Origin: Sulfurimonas sp. HSL1-2
Lineage (GTDB): Bacteria > Campylobacterota > Campylobacteria > Campylobacterales > Sulfurimonadaceae
Reading direction: 5' to 3'
Length of the DNA: 64,000 nucleotides
Assembly: GCF_039645565.1 (NCBI RefSeq)
Contig: NZ_CP147914.1
Span: 434,001-498,000, forward strand
The notes under the pieces are model-generated. The model was not told where the DNA came from. It did not search any database and saw only the letters and a program-made list of their open reading frames with translations. Shown here in pieces: positions 23,554 through 32,039 of this stretch (its first letter is position 1; every line of letters starts with the position of its first letter). A program made the translations under genes and the position numbers.

Positions 23554-24903
23554 TCATAACCATCCTATGTTTTCGCGTTGAATGAACTGCCCGAAGGCGT
23601 CGTTGGTCCGCACGGCGCGCTCGAAACGCGCATCGAGCTGCAATTGCTGCAGGATCGCGACGGGGGTGGCCTGGTTGGCCGCGAGGGCAAGCAGGACGTC
23701 GCTATCGCCTTTGGCGTAGAGCGCTTCGAGCAGCGTTGCAGGGGCTGAGCCGTTCCCCGCCAGCGCCCTGTCGCAGCAGGCCGTGCCGGCCAGGGCTTCG
23801 AGCTGCGCCGCGCTCAGCGACGGGTTGGCGGCGAGCGCCTGCATGACGCTTTCATCTGCGTCGGCAATGAGTGTGTCCGCGATCTGCAAGGCGGGGTTGG
23901 CGGCCAGGGCGCACCGGACGGCGTGATCGCCGCTTGCATAGAGCTGCCGCTGCATGCCCTCTGTCAGTAAGGGATTGGCGGCCAGCGCTGCGGCGTGGTT
24001 GGTGAGGCCTTTTTCATAGCGCCCGCCGTCGAGGCGGATGTGGGCGTAACCGACGTCGGCGAGGCTGTCGTCGGCAAAGAGGGTGTCAGCCAGTGCCGGG
24101 CTGAGGTCGGGGTTGGCGGCGAGCGCCGCATTGATCTGCGGAACGTTCATGCCGGCGAGCTCCTGCTGCAGGGCAGGGTCAAGCGTTGGGCGTGCGGCCA
24201 CGAGCGTGCGCAGGGCGTCGTCGCCCTGGCGGATGAAGTGTTTGAGGGTCGGTTCGTCCGTGTCGGGGTGCAGGGCAAGCGCTTCGAGCACGGCGCGCAT
24301 CTGGCGGTCGCCGGAGCTGACGGCTTTGCGAAGAGGCGGCAGTCCGCCGATCACGCGGATGAGCCGGGGGCGGCGGGTCTGCCGGAGCAGGTGCATGAGT
24401 CCGAGGGTGGAGTACTGGACGTTGTGGTTGCGTTCGATGTTCTCGTAGTAGCGGCCGATCAGTGCGGCCGTAACGTCGCGGTTCTCATCGCTGTCGAAGA
24501 AGCCCTCTCCGCCCCAGTCGTAGAGCTGCAGCAGTTTCAGGAAAAAGTCGTTGTCGATATGGGGGTTCTGCAAAAAAGCGCGGAGCCGGTCGCGGTCGCG
24601 CGTAAGCTTGAGGCTCATGATGATACGGTCGGGTTCGATCTGCGAACAGAGCGTCTTTTCGAATTCATCGATGGGGACGGGGACGACCTTGTGCGTTTCG
24701 TAAAGACGGTCGAGTACTTCCTGCTCGATCGGGTTGATAAGCCGGCCCTCGATGACGGCGTCGACACTGTCGTCGTACGCGTCGGCCAGGGTGATCTGTG
24801 CCGCCTGCAGCAGCCGGTCGAACTCATCGCGCGAAAAGGCGCGTGGGGCACCGAAAAGCATAATGCGTTTGTGGGTGAATGTTCGCAGTTTCATAACCGT
24901 CAT
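23554..24903 (-). CDS. Leucine-rich repeat variant (LRV)-like helical repeat protein
   Basis: Cytoplasmic repeat protein (449 aa) with no signal peptide or membrane segment. Residues of about 1-200 form an unknown N-terminal region. From about 200 to 430 there are repeated helical units built on ALAANPxL...LxxLxxD, with at least six occurrences of AxxANPxL-like motifs such as NAALAANPDLSPALAD and ALAANPLLTEGMQRQL. This matches LRV or HEAT-like alpha-solenoids that bind proteins. It lies upstream of the MoxR-VWA pair on the same strand, so it may take part in the same assembly process, though the 253-base gap weakens this. No ribosome-binding site is visible; a second ATG three codons on is an alternative start. 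Confidence 0.7.
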   Translation of the reverse strand: MTVMKLRTFTHKRIMLFGAPRAFSRDEFDRLLQAAQITLADAYDDSVDAVIEGRLINPIEQEVLDRLYETHKVVPVPIDEFEKTLCSQIEPDRIIMSLKLTRDRDRLRAFLQNPHIDNDFFLKLLQLYDWGGEGFFDSDENRDVTAALIGRYYENIERNHNVQYSTLGLMHLLRQTRRPRLIRVIGGLPPLRKAVSSGDRQMRAVLEALALHPDTDEPTLKHFIRQGDDALRTLVAARPTLDPALQQELAGMNVPQINAALAANPDLSPALADTLFADDSLADVGYAHIRLDGGRYEKGLTNHAAALAANPLLTEGMQRQLYASGDHAVRCALAANPALQIADTLIADADESVMQALAANPSLSAAQLEALAGTACCDRALAGNGSAPATLLEALYAKGDSDVLLALAANQATPVAILQQLQLDARFERAVRTNDAFGQFIQRENIGWL

Positions 24904-25025
24904 TATAGCCGTGTATGCTTATCCACATGGGAATGGCAAATGCATTTAAGGTTGACATCTGTCAAAATACACGTAAAAACATAGTTAAATACTATAGATT
25001 ACAGATAATTTCTCATGGCTTCGTC

Positions 25026-25031
25026 TATAAT
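25026..25031 (+). promoter_or_regulatory. Candidate -10 box of cysK
   Basis: TATAAT lies 28 bases before the cysK start. A TTGACA near 24952 is too far away to pair with it. The -10 call rests on sequence and position only. Confidence 0.45.
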
Positions 25032-25059
25032 AGCACGAAGCAACAATAAAGGATAAGGA

Positions 25060-25980
25060 ATGATAGCGTCAAACATCACTGAACTGATCGGCAACACGCC
25101 GCTGATTCGTCTTAACACCCCTTCCGAGCAGACCGGAGCGACGATCCTCGGCAAATGCGAGTTTATGAACCCGACGAGCTCCGTCAAGGACCGGATCGGT
25201 TTCAACATGATCAAAACGGCGATGGATGACGGCATCATCAATTCCCAGACGACGATTATCGAGCCGACCAGCGGCAATACGGGGATCGCGCTTGCCTCGA
25301 TCTGTGCCGCACTGGGGCTGAAACTGATCCTCACCATGCCCGAGTCCATGAGTATCGAGCGTCGCAATATCCTCAAGGCCCTCGGCGCGGAGCTGGTATT
25401 GACCCCGGCAATGTCCGGCATGAAGGGGGCCATCGAGAAGGCGGAAGAGCTCAAAGAGAGCCTGGGCAACGCCGTCATCCTGCAGCAGTTCCAGAACCCC
25501 GCCAACCCGGCGGTGCATATCAAAACGACGGCCGAAGAGATCCTGCGCGATACGGACGGCAAGCTCGATATCTTCGTCGCGGCCGTCGGGACCGGCGGCA
25601 CGCTGACGGGAACGGGTACGCGCCTCAAAGAGGTGATCCCCTCCATCGAGATCATCGCCGTGGAACCGACGGACTCGGCGGTCCTCTCCGGCGGCAAAGC
25701 GGGCCCGCACAAGATCCAGGGGATCGGCGCGGGCTTTGTGCCGGACGTCCTCAACACGCAGATCTACGGCGAGGTCGTCACCGTCAGCAACGACGATGCG
25801 ATGGCAACGTCGCGGATGCTGGCCAAAGAGGAGGGGCTGCTCGTGGGCATCTCCGCCGGGGCCAACGTCTACGCCGCCATGCAGGTGGCCGCCCGCCCGG
25901 AGAACAAGGGCAAGACCATCGTCACCATCCTCTGCGACACGGCCGAACGCTACCTCTCGACGGCACTTTTCAGCGAATAG
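25060..25980 (+). CDS. cysK: Cysteine synthase A (O-acetylserine sulfhydrylase)
   Basis: PLP enzyme making cysteine from O-acetylserine and sulfide. The 306-residue protein carries the PLP Lys in [14 protein letters not shown] (Lys44), the substrate loop [10 protein letters not shown], the phosphate-binding [10 protein letters not shown] and GISAGAN near the C-terminus. NTPLIRL near the N-terminus is standard. AAGGATAAGG precedes the ATG. The gene begins a short plus-strand run with an aminotransferase-class-IV gene four bases downstream. Sulfide assimilation fits a sulfur-oxidising Campylobacterota lifestyle. CysM activity cannot be excluded, but length and motifs favour CysK. Confidence 0.95.
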   Translation: MIASNITELIGNTPLIRLNTPSEQTGATILGKCEFMNPTSSVKDRIGFNMIKTAMDDGIINSQTTIIEPTSGNTGIALASICAALGLKLILTMPESMSIERRNILKALGAELVLTPAMSGMKGAIEKAEELKESLGNAVILQQFQNPANPAVHIKTTAEEILRDTDGKLDIFVAAVGTGGTLTGTGTRLKEVIPSIEIIAVEPTDSAVLSGGKAGPHKIQGIGAGFVPDVLNTQIYGEVVTVSNDDAMATSRMLAKEEGLLVGISAGANVYAAMQVAARPENKGKTIVTILCDTAERYLSTALFSE

Positions 25981-25983
25981 GCC

Positions 25984-26565
25984 ATGCCCTTTCTGGAGAC
26001 GATCCTGGCCGACGAGGGGCGTTTCCCCTATCTTGAGTGGCATCAGCAGCGTCTGGAACGGACGCTGAAACGCCACGGCATCGTCACCCAATACGACCTT
26101 ATAAACCGTCTTGAAGCCCCGGAAACAGGGTGCTGGCGATGCCGCGTCCAGTATGATGAACATCTGTTCATATATGAACTTCTCCCTTACACCCCCCGTA
26201 TCATCACCTCGTTGCAGCCGGTGACAGATGAGGCGATTGCCTACCGCGACAAAACGACCGAGCGTGAACAGCTTGACCGGCTCTTTGCCCGGCGCGGCAG
26301 TGCGGACGACGTCCTCATCGTGCAGGCGGGTCTCATCACCGATACGACCATCGCCAATGTCGCCTGTCTGATCGGGGGGCAGTGGCTGACCCCGAAACGG
26401 CCGCTGCTCGAAGGCACGGCGCGTGCCCGTCTGATCGCCGAAGGGAAGCTTATCTGCGCCGACATCACCCTCGACGCGGCACGGCAGGCGGAGCGGGTGG
26501 CCGTGATGAATGCCCTGTCAGGCTTTGTCGAGGTGAGCGGTGGTATACTTCCCCCGATTAATTAA
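25984..26565 (+). CDS. Aminotransferase class IV family protein (PabC-like)
   Basis: PLP fold-type IV protein (193 aa). It starts MPFLETILADEGRFPYLEWHQQRLERTL as in short PabC/IlvE relatives. The PLP Lys is probably in YRDKTTEREQLDR. VLIVQAGLITDTTIANVACLIGGQWLTP and LLEGTARARLI match the C-terminal cofactor-binding part. It is shorter than standard PabC (about 270), as often seen in Campylobacterota. The likely activity is 4-amino-4-deoxychorismate lyase for p-aminobenzoate and folate, but a branched-chain or D-amino-acid role is possible. It sits four bases after cysK and is probably co-transcribed. Confidence 0.75.
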   Translation: MPFLETILADEGRFPYLEWHQQRLERTLKRHGIVTQYDLINRLEAPETGCWRCRVQYDEHLFIYELLPYTPRIITSLQPVTDEAIAYRDKTTEREQLDRLFARRGSADDVLIVQAGLITDTTIANVACLIGGQWLTPKRPLLEGTARARLIAEGKLICADITLDAARQAERVAVMNALSGFVEVSGGILPPIN

Positions 26566-26574
26566 CTGGGAGAG

Positions 26575-27039
26575 ATGATGCTCATCAATATTCTCAATGA
26601 TGAAAAATTTGTCGATTTAATGCAGCGGCATGTCGAGGAGCTGATGCTCTACCTGTTCGAACACGACCAGTCTTTCGGCATTCTTTGCAAGATCGAGCAT
26701 CTGAGCTTCGAACCGGCGCTGCCCGAGCACATCACCGAGTCCTTCCGGCCGATGACCCTGTTCTATCTGGCGGGCTACACCTTCGACAGTGCGCGCATCG
26801 ACGGGAACCGCCTCATCTTCGAAGCGGGCTTCGGTGCGGAGAACATCGGCAGTTTCGTGACGGTGCCCCTGCCGAGCATCATGCAGATCATTATCGACGA
26901 GACACCGATATTCATCAATCACGCCGTGTATAAAAGCGGTGCGGAAGAAGCGGAAGCGGTCGATGACGGCGGGATCGAGAATTCGATGGCGGCGTTTTTG
27001 TCGAATCCGGAAAACGAGAAGTTTCTGAAGAAGAAGTAG
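26575..27039 (+). CDS. Conserved hypothetical protein, possible SspB-like fold
   Basis: Function not known. The protein is 154 aa, cytoplasmic, with no signal peptide. Residues of about 5-110 alternate helices and strands. LPEHITESFRPMTLFYLAGY and FEAGFGAENIGSFVTVPLPSIMQI resemble the order of strands in SspB, the ClpXP specificity adaptor, where a G-F-G/x-V-P-L pattern occurs. The C-terminal part is acidic (EEAEAVDDGG) and ends in FLKKK, reminiscent of an adaptor with a flexible tail. This resemblance is by eye only. The start is the first of two ATGs after GGGAGAG. It follows the aminotransferase gene by nine bases and is probably in the cysK operon. Confidence 0.5.
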   Translation: MMLINILNDEKFVDLMQRHVEELMLYLFEHDQSFGILCKIEHLSFEPALPEHITESFRPMTLFYLAGYTFDSARIDGNRLIFEAGFGAENIGSFVTVPLPSIMQIIIDETPIFINHAVYKSGAEEAEAVDDGGIENSMAAFLSNPENEKFLKKK

Positions 27040-27090
27040 CCGTACCGGATGGTACGGCCGAGATAACGGCGACGCTTGTCTGCGCCGAAG

Positions 27091-27990
27091 TTACATCCGC
27101 ATGGTGAGCAGGAAGTCGACGACGTTGTTGACGAAGGCGTCGTGCTTGCGGTCTTTGGAGTAGGCGATGTAGAACTTGCGGTGTACGCGGAAGTTGCGCA
27201 TGCGCGATTCGTACAGTTTGCCCTCGGCGATCTCGTCCTCGATGACGTGGCGGGAGATGACCGATACGATCGGGCGCTCCGCGTTTTTGGGAGAGCGCAT
27301 GATCGTCTCTTTGACGGCCGTCGGCGACTGGACGACCCCGATGACGTTGAACGTCGAACAGTCGATCTCAAGCTCTTCGAAGGCTTCGGAAACGAGCTTG
27401 CGGGTGTGGGAGTTCTCGTCGCGGCAGATCCAGTCGAAGGTAAAGAAGTCCTCTTTTTTCAGGTATTTCGGCAGCGGCTGGTTGGAGAAGAGGACGAGTT
27501 CGTCCTCCATCCATTCGCGGTAGATGATCCCGTCGCGGAAGACCGGGGATTCGATCAGTGCGACATCGATCTTCTTGTCTTCGAGCTCGTCGATGATCTC
27601 GTTGGAGAGGCCGACGTGCATGTAGACTTCGTTGTGGATCTTCTCTTTGATGGCACCGAGGTAGGTCGGGATGACGTAGTTCCCGATCGCGTAGGAGGCA
27701 CCCAGGATAAAGGTGAAGTCTTTGTTGATGATCTTGAGCAGCTCTTTCTGGCTCGTGTTGATCGCTTTTTCGAGTTTGATCGCGATGCGGTAAAGGTCTT
27801 CGCCCTCTTTGGTCAGCTTGATCCCGTTCTTCTTGCGCTCGACGATGCGGGTGTCAAGATACTCTTCGATAAATTTGATCTGTTGGGTGACGGCGGGTTG
27901 GGAGATGCCCAGTTTTGCAGACGCCTTGGAAAAGCTCTTCTCTTTGACGACGGTCAAAAAAGTTTGGAGTTTGGCGAAGTCTTTCAGCAT
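27091..27990 (-). CDS. LysR-family transcriptional regulator
   Basis: Regulator of 299 aa. The N-terminal winged helix-turn-helix (about 1-62) reads LQTFLTVVKEKSFSKASAKLGISQPAVTQQIKFIE, the LysR consensus. The effector domain (about 90-295) has a periplasmic-binding-protein-like fold, starting FTFILGASYAIGNYVIPTYL. The gene diverges from the helicase gene across a 247-base AT-rich gap, where its own site might lie. It converges with the cysK group. LysR proteins usually control a divergent or nearby gene; here regulation of cysK is a possibility only, since no binding site is identified. Confidence 0.93.
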   Translation of the reverse strand: MLKDFAKLQTFLTVVKEKSFSKASAKLGISQPAVTQQIKFIEEYLDTRIVERKKNGIKLTKEGEDLYRIAIKLEKAINTSQKELLKIINKDFTFILGASYAIGNYVIPTYLGAIKEKIHNEVYMHVGLSNEIIDELEDKKIDVALIESPVFRDGIIYREWMEDELVLFSNQPLPKYLKKEDFFTFDWICRDENSHTRKLVSEAFEELEIDCSTFNVIGVVQSPTAVKETIMRSPKNAERPIVSVISRHVIEDEIAEGKLYESRMRNFRVHRKFYIAYSKDRKHDAFVNNVVDFLLTMRM

Positions 27991-28198
27991 TCAGATATCC
28001 TTGGCAATGGGCCGTATTTGTCTTTGTTATAAAGCGTCCGCTTTTGGATAACAGGGCACCATAAAAATAAAACATCAGAATTATAACGTACAATGATAGT
28101 CATTTCAATAAGAGAGATTAGTTTTGATTACTTTTTTTATAATTTTCCGCTGAAGTAACGCCAAATTGACATCAAACAATGAGAGCTTAAAAATTTAT

Positions 28199-28207
28199 TG
28201 ATATAAT
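28199..28207 (+). promoter_or_regulatory. Extended -10 promoter of the helicase gene
   Basis: TGATATAAT, a perfect extended -10, lies 31 bases before the helicase start codon. TTGACA near 28166 is too distant to serve as -35. The rest of the 247-base divergent gap with the LysR gene shows no gene. Confidence 0.55.
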
Positions 28208-28237
28208 AGATTAACCTAAAAACACGAAAAACGGAAG

Positions 28238-30286
28238 ATGGAACATATTTTCAAAAACCTCAACGAACAGCAGGCCGAAGCGGTCAAAAAGATCGACGGC
28301 CCCTTACTGATACTGGCGGGAGCGGGCAGCGGAAAAACGACGACAATCACCTCGCGCCTCGCCTACCTGCTGGACGTTGTGGGAATCCCCGCGAGCAATA
28401 CGCTGACGCTGACCTTTACCAACAAAGCGGCAAAGGAGATGCGCGAGCGCGCCCTCAAGATGATCGACGCGAACAGCTATCCGCCGCTGCTGTGTACGTT
28501 CCACAAGTTCGGCCTGCTCTTCCTGAAGTTCCATATCCACCGTCTCAGCCGTGAGAACAACTTCGTCGTCATCGACACCGACGACAAGAAGCGGATTCTG
28601 AAAAAGCTCAACGGCGATCTGCCGCTGCCGCTGGTCGCCAGCGAGATATCCCGCTATAAAAACTCGCTCATCACGCCCGAGGAGGCCCATGCCCAGGCCG
28701 AGCAGAAAAATTACGAGCAGATCGCAAAGGTCTACAAGGAGTACGAGGCCTACCTCGTCGAAAACAACCTCGTGGATTTCGATGACCTGATCTCCCTGAC
28801 CTATAAACTGCTCGACGAGCATCCGGAACTGGCCGAAGAGACCAGCAAGCGCTACCAGTACATCATGATCGACGAGTACCAGGATACGAACGAGCTGCAG
28901 TTCAAGCTGCTGCAGAAACTCTGCACTGCCCACAACAACCTCTGTGTCGTCGGCGACGACGACCAGAGCATCTACGGCTGGCGCGGGGCGCACGTGCGTA
29001 ACATCCTGGAGTTCGACCAGGATTTCGAGGATGCGATGGTCGTCAAACTCGAACACAACTACCGCTCGCGCACGCCTATTCTGACCGTCGCCAACGCGCT
29101 GATCGAGCACAACCGTTCCCGGCTGGGCAAGACGCTGCTGCCGACCCGCGGCGACGGGGAAGCGGTGAAGATGCTCTCCTCGAACGACGAGAACGAAGAG
29201 GCGAGCAAGATCGCGCTGCAGATCAAAAAACTGATCAGCGAAGGGGTCCGCCCCAACGAGATCGCTGTGCTTTACCGCATCAATGCGCTCAGCCGCTCCC
29301 TCGAAGAGGGGCTCAACCGTGCGGGGATCCCCTACAAGCTCGTCGGCGGGCTGCGCTTTTACGACCGGGCCGAGATCAAGGATATCATCAGCTACCTGCG
29401 CGTCATCACGAACCACCATGACAACTTCTCGATGAAGCGTATCATCAACAAGCCCAAACGCGGGATCGGCAAAGCGTCTATAGACAAGCTGGAACTGGCG
29501 GCCATCGAGCAGGAGCGTTCCCTCTACGATCTGGTACGCCTCAGTGCCGCGGCAGAGCTCGAAGGCCTGGTGCGCAAGAAGAACGCCACGACCCTCAAGC
29601 AGTTCGTCAGCGAACTGGAACAGATGCGCGCCGTTGCGGACGAATCGCTCTACAGCTTTGCCGAGCGCATCGACGAGATTTTCAAGATCAAGGCCTTCTA
29701 CGAGGCGATGCCAGACGGGACGGAGAGGGTGCAGAACATCGACGAGTTTTTCGGCCTCTTCCGCGACTTTATTAAGCAGAACCCCGAAGCGAGCCTCGAC
29801 GCCTTTCTGAACGAAGTCTCATTGCAGAGCGAACAGGACCAGGTGGAGGGGGAGAGCATCTACATCATGAGTATCCACGCCTCCAAGGGGCTGGAGTTCG
29901 AACACCTCTTCATCATCGGCCTCGAAGAGGGCTTCCTGCCGCTGATCGGTGACGGGAGCGACCTGGAGGAGGAGCGCCGCCTGGGGTACGTCTCCTTTAC
30001 GCGCGCCAAGGATTCGCTGACCCTGTCACATGTCCAGAGCCGCTACTACAAGGGACGCCGTACGGAACTGGAAAAGAGCCGTTTCTTCGGTGAAGCCGGG
30101 CTGTGCGAAAGCTCCCTCAAGATCGAGAAGAACACGGCGTTCAAAAAAGGGGACCTCGTCCGTCACAAGATCTTCGGTGCCGGCCGCGTGATCGGGGTGA
30201 GCAAAGCCGGGCGCGAATTCAAGCTCAATATCAACTTCGGCGGCAACAAGCGGGAGATCCTCGCTTCCTTCGTAGAAAGGCTGTAA
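28238..30286 (+). CDS. UvrD/Rep-family ATP-dependent DNA helicase
   Basis: Superfamily 1A 3'-5' helicase (682 aa). The motifs appear in order: Q-motif LNEQQAEAV; Walker A GAGSGKTTT (residues about 28-36); TLTFTNKAAKEM; motif II DEYQDTN; GDDDQSIYGWRGA; the EHNYRS motif IV region; VLYRINALSRSLE; SIHASKGLEFEH and the final YVSFTRAKDSL. This is the full set for Rep, PcrA or UvrD. The C-terminal tail has a Tudor-like GDLVRHKIFGAGRVIG, as in PcrA/UvrD proteins that bind RNA polymerase. A role in replication restart and repair is expected. Which of the names applies is uncertain. Confidence 0.95.
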   Translation: MEHIFKNLNEQQAEAVKKIDGPLLILAGAGSGKTTTITSRLAYLLDVVGIPASNTLTLTFTNKAAKEMRERALKMIDANSYPPLLCTFHKFGLLFLKFHIHRLSRENNFVVIDTDDKKRILKKLNGDLPLPLVASEISRYKNSLITPEEAHAQAEQKNYEQIAKVYKEYEAYLVENNLVDFDDLISLTYKLLDEHPELAEETSKRYQYIMIDEYQDTNELQFKLLQKLCTAHNNLCVVGDDDQSIYGWRGAHVRNILEFDQDFEDAMVVKLEHNYRSRTPILTVANALIEHNRSRLGKTLLPTRGDGEAVKMLSSNDENEEASKIALQIKKLISEGVRPNEIAVLYRINALSRSLEEGLNRAGIPYKLVGGLRFYDRAEIKDIISYLRVITNHHDNFSMKRIINKPKRGIGKASIDKLELAAIEQERSLYDLVRLSAAAELEGLVRKKNATTLKQFVSELEQMRAVADESLYSFAERIDEIFKIKAFYEAMPDGTERVQNIDEFFGLFRDFIKQNPEASLDAFLNEVSLQSEQDQVEGESIYIMSIHASKGLEFEHLFIIGLEEGFLPLIGDGSDLEEERRLGYVSFTRAKDSLTLSHVQSRYYKGRRTELEKSRFFGEAGLCESSLKIEKNTAFKKGDLVRHKIFGAGRVIGVSKAGREFKLNINFGGNKREILASFVERL

Positions 30287-30442
30287 TTAGTGAAAAGTGC
30301 GGTTTACTGCACGCGCCCCGGAGGAAGTACTTTCGGAGTGTGGGTCTCCTGCCGAAGATGCAGCTTGCGGAATTTCGCTGGAACGAGGACAAAACTCAGC
30401 GTTAGCGTAACGAAGGTGGGCTTTGCTCGCCGGAGTGTATGA

Positions 30443-31264
30443 ATGAATAGACTCTTTGTCGCTTACAAGCCTTCCGGGCTCAGTTCCAACCAGTTCCTGC
30501 GCACCCTGAAGCGCAAATACGGGGTGAAAAAAGCGGGGTACTCCGGTACCCTCGACCCCTTTGCGAAGGGGGTGCTCATCATCGCCTTCGGAAAATACAC
30601 CTCGCTCTTCCGTTTCCTGGATAAGACCCCGAAACGCTACCGGGCGACGCTCTGGCTCGGGGCACACTCCGATACGCTCGACATCGAAGGGGTCGAGCAG
30701 ATCGACGACATCGTGCCGTTGCCGGAAGCGAAGGTCCGGGAGGCCGTCGAATCCCTGAAGGGGGAGCAGGCCTATCCCCCGCCGATTTTCAGTGCGAAGC
30801 GGATCAACGGACGGAGGGCCTACGATCTGGCCAGGGCGGGCATCCCCTTTGAGCTGGAGACGATACACTCGACCGTGTATGATGTGAAACTCCTGCACTA
30901 CTGTCACCCTTTCGTGACCTTTGAGGCGACGGTCTCCGAGGGGACCTATATCCGATCGCTCGGACGCCTCGTGTATGAGCGGCTGGGGCTCGACGGAGGG
31001 GCGCTCAGTATGCTCGAACGGCTCTGCGAAGGGCAGTTCGTCTATGAGGGAGAACGCCCACTCGATATCCGAAGCTGCCTGCGTCTTCCTCCGGTCGAAT
31101 ACCGGGGCGAGTGGCGGAAAATCACTCTGGGGCAGCCGTTGACGCGTGACGAGTTTGCCCCCGTGGAGGACGGGGTCTACCGTGTCGACGACGGGCGGGA
31201 GATGGCGGTCTTCGCCTTTGACGGCGAAGGCGTGCATTATGTATTGAACAAGGTGGCACTATGA
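30443..31264 (+). CDS. truB: tRNA pseudouridine(55) synthase
   Basis: Converts U55 in the T-loop of tRNAs to pseudouridine. The 273-residue protein has the TruB motif GYSGTLDPFAKGVL with catalytic Asp38, plus YRATLWLGAHSDTLDIEG, PPIFSAKRINGRRAYDLAR and EGTYIRSLGR. The start ATG follows GCCGGAGTGT; the 156-base gap after the helicase is GC-rich and shows no gene or clear promoter. The stop overlaps ispE by four bases (ATGA), so translation is coupled. Confidence 0.95.
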   Translation: MNRLFVAYKPSGLSSNQFLRTLKRKYGVKKAGYSGTLDPFAKGVLIIAFGKYTSLFRFLDKTPKRYRATLWLGAHSDTLDIEGVEQIDDIVPLPEAKVREAVESLKGEQAYPPPIFSAKRINGRRAYDLARAGIPFELETIHSTVYDVKLLHYCHPFVTFEATVSEGTYIRSLGRLVYERLGLDGGALSMLERLCEGQFVYEGERPLDIRSCLRLPPVEYRGEWRKITLGQPLTRDEFAPVEDGVYRVDDGREMAVFAFDGEGVHYVLNKVAL

Positions 31265-32034
31265 AGCACTACAAGGCACCGGCAAAGGTCAATATCTTTT
31301 TGAAGGTCACGGGAAAGCGGGGGGAGTACCACGAGATCCTGTCGCGTTTCATGGTCGTAGAGCAGCTGCATGACCTGCTCTATTTCTTCCCGAAGGAGAC
31401 GGAGGGCTTCGTCATCGACGGCGATTTCGCCTGTGCGACGGAACAGAATACGATCTACAAAGCTTACGCTGCCCTGCTCGAAGCGACGGGTTCGACGGAA
31501 CTCGAGCGGTTGATGCAGACCCACGGGATCGCCGTGAACAAACATATTCCGGCGTTTGCGGGACTGGGAGGAGGCAGTTCGGATGCGGCCACCTACCTGA
31601 AGATGTGCAACGAAGTGCTGCACCTGGGCCTGGACGTCAGCGAGCTGGCCGCCATCGGTGCCAGGGTCGGGGCGGATGTCCCCTTTTTCGTCTACGGGTA
31701 CCCCAGCGCGAATGTCTCCGGGATCGGCGAGATCGTGGAGCCCTTCGATGAAGCCCCGCTGCATCTCGAGACGCGCACCCCGCCGATCGAGATCAGTACC
31801 CCCGCCGTCTACCGCCGTTTCCGGGAGAGCTTTTACAGGGAGCTCTCACCCGAGGCTTACGACTATTTTGCCGCCACAGACTCCAAAACGCTGCTTTCCG
31901 AACTGAGTGCCGACGATGCGAACGACCTGTTCGAACCGGCGCTGTCGCTCTATCCGGAGCTCAAAGAGCATTTTCGCCACGGCTGGTTCTTCTCCGGCAG
32001 CGGGAGCAGTTTTTTCAAAGCGGTCGAGGCGTAG
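31261..32034 (+). CDS. ispE: 4-diphosphocytidyl-2-C-methyl-D-erythritol kinase
   Basis: GHMP-family kinase of the non-mevalonate isoprenoid pathway, phosphorylating CDP-methylerythritol at the 2-hydroxyl. The 257-residue protein has APAKVNIFLKV (Lys8 in the active site) and the ATP-binding PAFAGLGGGSSDAATYL (97-113). GADVPFFVYGYPSANVSGIGE and FSGSGSSFFKA near the C-terminus complete the family signature. It overlaps truB by four bases. Its stop lies five bases from the convergent histidine-kinase stop. Confidence 0.95.
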   Translation: MKHYKAPAKVNIFLKVTGKRGEYHEILSRFMVVEQLHDLLYFFPKETEGFVIDGDFACATEQNTIYKAYAALLEATGSTELERLMQTHGIAVNKHIPAFAGLGGGSSDAATYLKMCNEVLHLGLDVSELAAIGARVGADVPFFVYGYPSANVSGIGEIVEPFDEAPLHLETRTPPIEISTPAVYRRFRESFYRELSPEAYDYFAATDSKTLLSELSADDANDLFEPALSLYPELKEHFRHGWFFSGSGSSFFKAVEA

Positions 32035-32039
32035 GTCGG

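Noticed and set aside
23285-23563. Minus-strand frame of 92 codons between the MoxR and repeat-protein genes
   Set aside because: It has no ribosome-binding site, overlaps both neighbours and shows no recognisable motif.
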